Below are positions 59,036 through 64,000 of a stretch of DNA of 64,000 bases, piece after piece. The position numbers and the translations under genes were made by a program. Source of the DNA: Cacajao melanocephalus (lineage: Eukaryota > Chordata > Mammalia > Primates > Pitheciidae); NCBI GenBank assembly GCA_963573385.1, contig CAUYLG010041567.1:47753-111752 (forward strand), read 5' to 3'. The notes beneath the pieces were generated by a model, which was not told the DNA's origin, did not search any database, and worked only from the letters and a program-made list of their open reading frames with translations. The first letter of the stretch is position 1, and each line of letters begins with the position of its first letter.

Positions 59036-60007
59036 TTATGTACACATGCGAGGGAGGCTGGGACATTTCTGGCAGACCACATGAGAAATTCCAGGGAGTA
59101 CACATGGGGCGCCTAGGTGGGAGGGAGACTTACTATTCTTTGAACACATCCTGGGCGTGTGCTATTTTAATAATGATGGCGGATGGGGCAGGGAGGCTGG
59201 AGCGGGCTGGGGACTAGCTGAGCCAGAGCTGATGGGATCCAACCATGCAGAGAACATGGGGATGGGAGCCAGGACTAGGTTAGGGTGTTGGGCGCTGCCA
59301 CTTTAGAAGGACCTGGTGCCTGTTAAATGGGGAGTGGAGGAGGGCGTGGGGTGAGGGCACCCCAACGGTGACACACCCATATTAGGACATCCAGGCCTAC
59401 CTGGACTCCAGGCTGGGGACCTCCAGGAAGGGGAGACCAAGGAACCGTGCCAGGCTGGTCCCCGAGAGCAGGGCCCAAAGTAAGAGCAGCCCCTGGGGTG
59501 CAGTAATGCTTCTTCAAAGGTGCTGACGCAGTGATCCAAGGAAAGTATTGGTGCCACCAGGATGCTGGAGCTGCAGGCTCCAACTGCGGCACTGGCTGTT
59601 GGAAGCCGGGGCCATAAGGAGAGAGTTCAGCCCCCCTGTTCTACCCATTCAACCCCTCACATTGGTGGGGAGTTGAATGGCAGTGAAAAATTCACCCTTG
59701 AAGTCGTGCTGGATGAGTCATCTCTGCTCTGCAAGGCACAGATGCTCTGCGTGTCTTGGTCACAGGGCTGGGAAGGGTGACAGAGCACCTGTGGGGACCT
59801 CCTGGGGGCTAGCTCATCAGTTGTTGATGCCCCTCTTTAAAGTGGGGGTGCAGCTCATAGCAGTATGTTTGGATACCATGGATGGTTCCCAACGCTAGAA
59901 CACAGCTTTGTAACTACAAAGTACTGTGTACAACCCCGCTTCCTATCCCTGAATGAGGAAGGGACAGGGCAAGTTCCCTTCACCCAAGGCAGTGGGCTGC
60001 CAGACCC
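59036..60007. other. Unique sequence, ~1 kb
   Basis: GC-rich, non-repetitive, with no recognised exon or repeat. It lies between the two duplication copies and is not itself duplicated in the window. Confidence 0.4.
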
Positions 60008-60160
60008 TGGAATCCTAGACTGTGTGAGCTGTAAGAGACCTTAAAGACCCCTTTTCTAGCCAACCCCTACATTGCACAGACAGGGAAACAGAGGCCCAGA
60101 GATTAGCAGAGTCCAGCCTCAGACTATGTAGTGAGTTAGGGGCCCAGTGAAGACCAGTCA
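60008..60160. repeat. MIR3-like relic
   Basis: 'gtaagagaccttaaagaccc', 'tagccaacccctacattgca' and 'gggaaacagaggcccagaga' fit an old MIR3-type SINE. Confidence 0.6.
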
Positions 60161-60199
60161 GCAGCCTTTGTGCCCCAGTTTTCTAGAGTAGGGGTGTGG

Positions 60200-60312
60200 G
60201 GGACAGTGGGAAGCCTTCAGGAGTCCAACAGACCCAGGTTCATAGCCTAGCTCTGCTACTTACCAGAGGAGTTAGAGCCTCAGTTTCCTCATCTTTCAAT
60301 CAGAAGTCATAA
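60200..60312 (+). repeat. MIR SINE truncated by Alu
   Basis: 'caacagacccaggttcatag', 'tagctctgctacttaccaga' and 'gcctcagtttcctcatcttt' in sense order, stopping at the Alu. Confidence 0.75.
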
Positions 60313-60511
60313 TATCCTTTGGGAGGCCGAGGGGGCAGGATCACTTGAGGCCAGCAGTTTGAGACCAGCCAGGACCCCATCTCTACAAAAGTGAAAAAAT
60401 TAGCAGGGTGTTGTGGCACTTCTTGTGGTCCCAGCTCCTCAGGAGGCTGAGGTGGAGGGATCACTTGAGGCCAGAGTTTAAGGCTGCAGTGGGCCATGAT
60501 TGCATCGGGGC
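60313..60511 (+). repeat. Alu fragment, both ends missing
   Basis: 'tttgggaggccgagggggca' to 'gcagtgggccatgattgcat'. It lacks the first ~30 bp and everything after the mid right arm; there is no A-tail. Confidence 0.9.
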
Positions 60512-60591
60512 CGAAGCACAGTTGAGCTTCAGTGAATGCTGTTCCCCTCTCAAATGTGATTCTAAATGGTCATTGACTTCTTCCTGCATTG

Positions 60592-61155
60592 TTCATTCAT
60601 TCATTCACCAGGCTTTTATTTAGCACCTGCTATATACCAGACTCTGAGCTGGGCATACAGATGTGACTCAGACATGTCTTTCCCCTCAAGGAGCTCACAG
60701 AGTGTGGGAGAGAAGACTCCAGAGTTGCTGGAAGGGTGACTCGAGCACCATGTACCCACTGAGAGTCAGAAGAAAGGGCATTTGGGCCCAGCCATGGAGA
60801 TGAGTAGGTGTTCCCTTGGCAATCAAGGAAAGGGAGACCATTCCAGACAGAGGATATGGCAACCGGCTGTGGTCAGTTGAGGAGCAGTTGAGGAACAAGT
60901 CAGGGAGGGCCTCTGGAGGAGGTGGTACATGCCCTGGCCTTACTGCAGACTCGGGGGGAGGAGAAGGCCAGTCAAGGCAGAGGGAACACACAGCCGGGAG
61001 GCAGTGTGTCCTGGGAAGAATAAATGGCGTGGGCTAGAGATGCTGCCGCAGAAGTGGGCAGGGGCAGATTGCCAAAAGCCTTGAATGCCAGGGATGCAAG
61101 GCAACCCGGGGGGCCCTTTAGTCAAGGAGGATGTGGCTGGAGTCAGGAAGATGTG
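60592..61155 (-). repeat. L2 LINE, includes duplication copy 2
   Basis: 3' end 'gttcattcattcattcacca', 'aggcttttatttagcacctg', then 'tttcccctcaaggagctcac', 'ggagaccattccagacagag' and 'agggcctctggaggaggtgg'. The part from about 60868 is the paralogue of 58495-58785. Confidence 0.8.
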
Positions 61156-61211
61156 GAGAGTGGTTGAGAGCATGGACTCTGGACTTAGGCAGCCTGGGCT
61201 CGAATCCCGGC
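61156..61211 (+). repeat. Truncated MIR head, duplication copy 2
   Basis: 'gagagtggttgagagcatgg' and 'cagcctgggctcgaatcccg' match the start of the MIR at 58790, then homology stops abruptly near 61211. Confidence 0.75.
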
Positions 61212-61339
61212 AAAGTCATGGAAGTCTGGGACATCAGAACATGTTCTGGGAGCTCCAAAGGGCCCTTTGTGTATGGCTTCCAGGTGGAAAGCTGGTGAGG
61301 AAGGAGACACGGGGATCTGGGTAAGGTCGGACTTAGGGG
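61212..61339. other. Unique sequence
   Basis: Nothing recognised after the duplication breakpoint. Confidence 0.3.
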
Positions 61340-61850
61340 CCAGGCCACGGGGCTTGGGTTCTATCTTAGTTTGAGTTTTCCTGGAGACCCTGAGACAAGG
61401 ATTTTGGGGAGTTTGTTTGGGAGATAATCCCCAGAAACTATGGTAGGGGAGTGACGAAGGGAAGAACAGGGAGTAGGGCAAGGATTATTATCCAGGCAGT
61501 TATCCCTGTGGACAGCTGGGCTCAGCTCCACTGGGGATCCCTGGAGGACCAAGCAGAATATACAACTCAAGAGTTATCTGCACCCGAGGACTAAGCAGGA
61601 AGGATGTTTGTTTATCCACCAGCTCCCCATCCGTCATTGGTTGAGGGCTGCTTCCGCGGGCATCGTCTCCCGGATACTTCCTGCTTGGCCCATGTCCAAG
61701 CTGAGCTTGTTCCTGTAGGCAGTCACAAGCATTTGCAGTAGGCAGCTCCAGCTGCCTCTGCCACAGGTTTCATCCTCCCATTGCCTTTGTGAGAAGAGGG
61801 ACCAACCAATACCTGTGCTGGGGGAACTCTCAGAGTAAGGAGCCACTGTG
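61340..61850. repeat. Unassigned interspersed repeat
   Basis: 'ggagaccctgagacaaggat', 'gggagataatccccagaaac', 'ggggagtgacgaagggaaga' and 'ctgggctcagctccactggg' resemble a dispersed LTR-like repeat that I cannot name. Confidence 0.35.
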
Positions 61851-61967
61851 CACTCTTTGCACAGCCTGGGCTCCCCTTTCCCCAGGTGTCTAGCCCTGAG
61901 GTGCCATCCGGTAACCCCCAGTCAGGTCATGCCTTCTGGGAAAGCTTTGAGGACTCCCAGAAGCCTG
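61851..61967. other. Unique sequence
   Basis: Nothing recognised. Confidence 0.3.
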
Positions 61968-62574
<607 letters not shown>

Positions 62575-62645
62575 TAAAAGACTTATTTTTTTTTTTTAAT
62601 GTATCCCAGAATTTAAAGTACATTTTTTTAAAAAAGACTTTTTTT

Positions 62646-63090
<445 letters not shown>

Positions 63091-63338
63091 TTAGTGCCCT
63101 GCCTCTACCACCTCAAGCTCAGTTTGGTTTATGCCAACCACTTCCTTCTGGAAAAACCGGCATTTCTCCAGCTGAGGGCTTTCTTTCAGCCTGCATTGGG
63201 AGGGTGGAAGTGCTGGGGTGTTCATTCCCCCAGGGGCGGCCCTCAGCCATTGCAGAAGGAAGTGCAGAATACATACCCCAGCTCCCTTGCCCCTCCATGG
63301 GATAACTCTGAGATATGTGTTCTATCTAAAGTGTAGTT
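63091..63338. other. Unique sequence
   Basis: Nothing recognised. Confidence 0.3.
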
Positions 63339-63410
63339 GTGTTAGTTCAGTTTTGTGTCACTATAAAGAAATAGCTGAGGCTAAGTAATGTATCAAGAAA
63401 AGAGCTTTAG
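63339..63410 (-). repeat. MaLR-type LTR start, interrupted by Alu
   Basis: 'gttagttcagttttgtgtca', 'ctataaagaaatagctgagg' and 'taatgtatcaagaaaagagc' match the antisense beginning of a THE1/MST/MLT1-class LTR. The remainder lies beyond the window. Confidence 0.6.
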
Positions 63411-63689
63411 GCCAGGCATGGTGGCTCACCTCTGTAATCCCACCACTTTGGGAGGCCGAAGTGGGCAGATCACGAGGTCAGGAGTTTGAGACCAGCCTGA
63501 ACAACATGGTGAAACCCCATCTCTACTAAAACCACAAAAATTAGCCTGGTATGTTGGTATGCACCTGTAATCCCAGCTACTCAGGAGGCTAAGGCAGGAG
63601 AATCACTTGAACCCAGGAGGCGGAGGTTGCAGTGAGATGAGACCTTGCCACTGCACTCCAGCCTGGATGACAGAGCAAGACTCTGTCTC
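63411..63689 (+). repeat. Alu SINE
   Basis: Full dimer 'ggccaggcatggtggctcac' to 'gcaagactctgtctc', whose A-tail has become the long purine tract that follows. Confidence 0.95.

Positions 63690-64000
<311 letters not shown>

Overview
This window is a stretch of primate, almost certainly human, nuclear DNA. Dimeric Alu elements occur only in primates. About 35 Alu copies or fragments are present, on a background of L2, MIR, L1M, MaLR LTRs and hAT-type DNA transposons. That background is typical of gene-rich, GC-moderate mammalian intronic or intergenic sequence. I cannot assign a chromosome or host gene from sequence alone.

No protein-coding gene, tRNA, rRNA, CpG island or intact transposon ORF is supportable. 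Open frames are short, and the longer ones fall in antisense Alu, antisense L2 or GC-rich unique DNA. The best exon-like object is 20810-21040: a good acceptor, a near-consensus donor, 231 bp (77 codons) and an open in-phase frame. I offer it only as a candidate.

Layout: 1-9.1 kb is mainly ancient repeats (MIR, L2, a MER1-like hAT element) with an inverted Alu pair inside an L2. 9.1-20.1 kb is Alu-rich and holds a three-layer nest (L1M containing Alu containing young L1) at 17.5-18.5 kb. 20.1-23.1 kb is Alu-free, with the exon candidate, two copies of an octamer-type motif and an enhancer-like block. 23-40 kb mixes Alus with L2, MIR, L1M and L3/CR1 relics. 40.2-48.4 kb is the longest Alu-free interval (8.2 kb) and contains a degenerate minisatellite. 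48.4-57.8 kb has an L1 split by two opposed Alus and two MaLR-type LTRs. 58.4-61.2 kb contains a local direct duplication of about 340 bp that spans one L2/MIR junction twice. The window ends in a long purine microsatellite grown from an Alu A-tail.

The old repeats show ordering by insertion: Alus sit inside L2, MIR, L1M and hAT copies, often with visible target-site duplications (TSDs). Family names are from recognition of consensus features by eye. Boundaries of MIR, L2 and L1M relics are approximate, usually within a few tens of bases.
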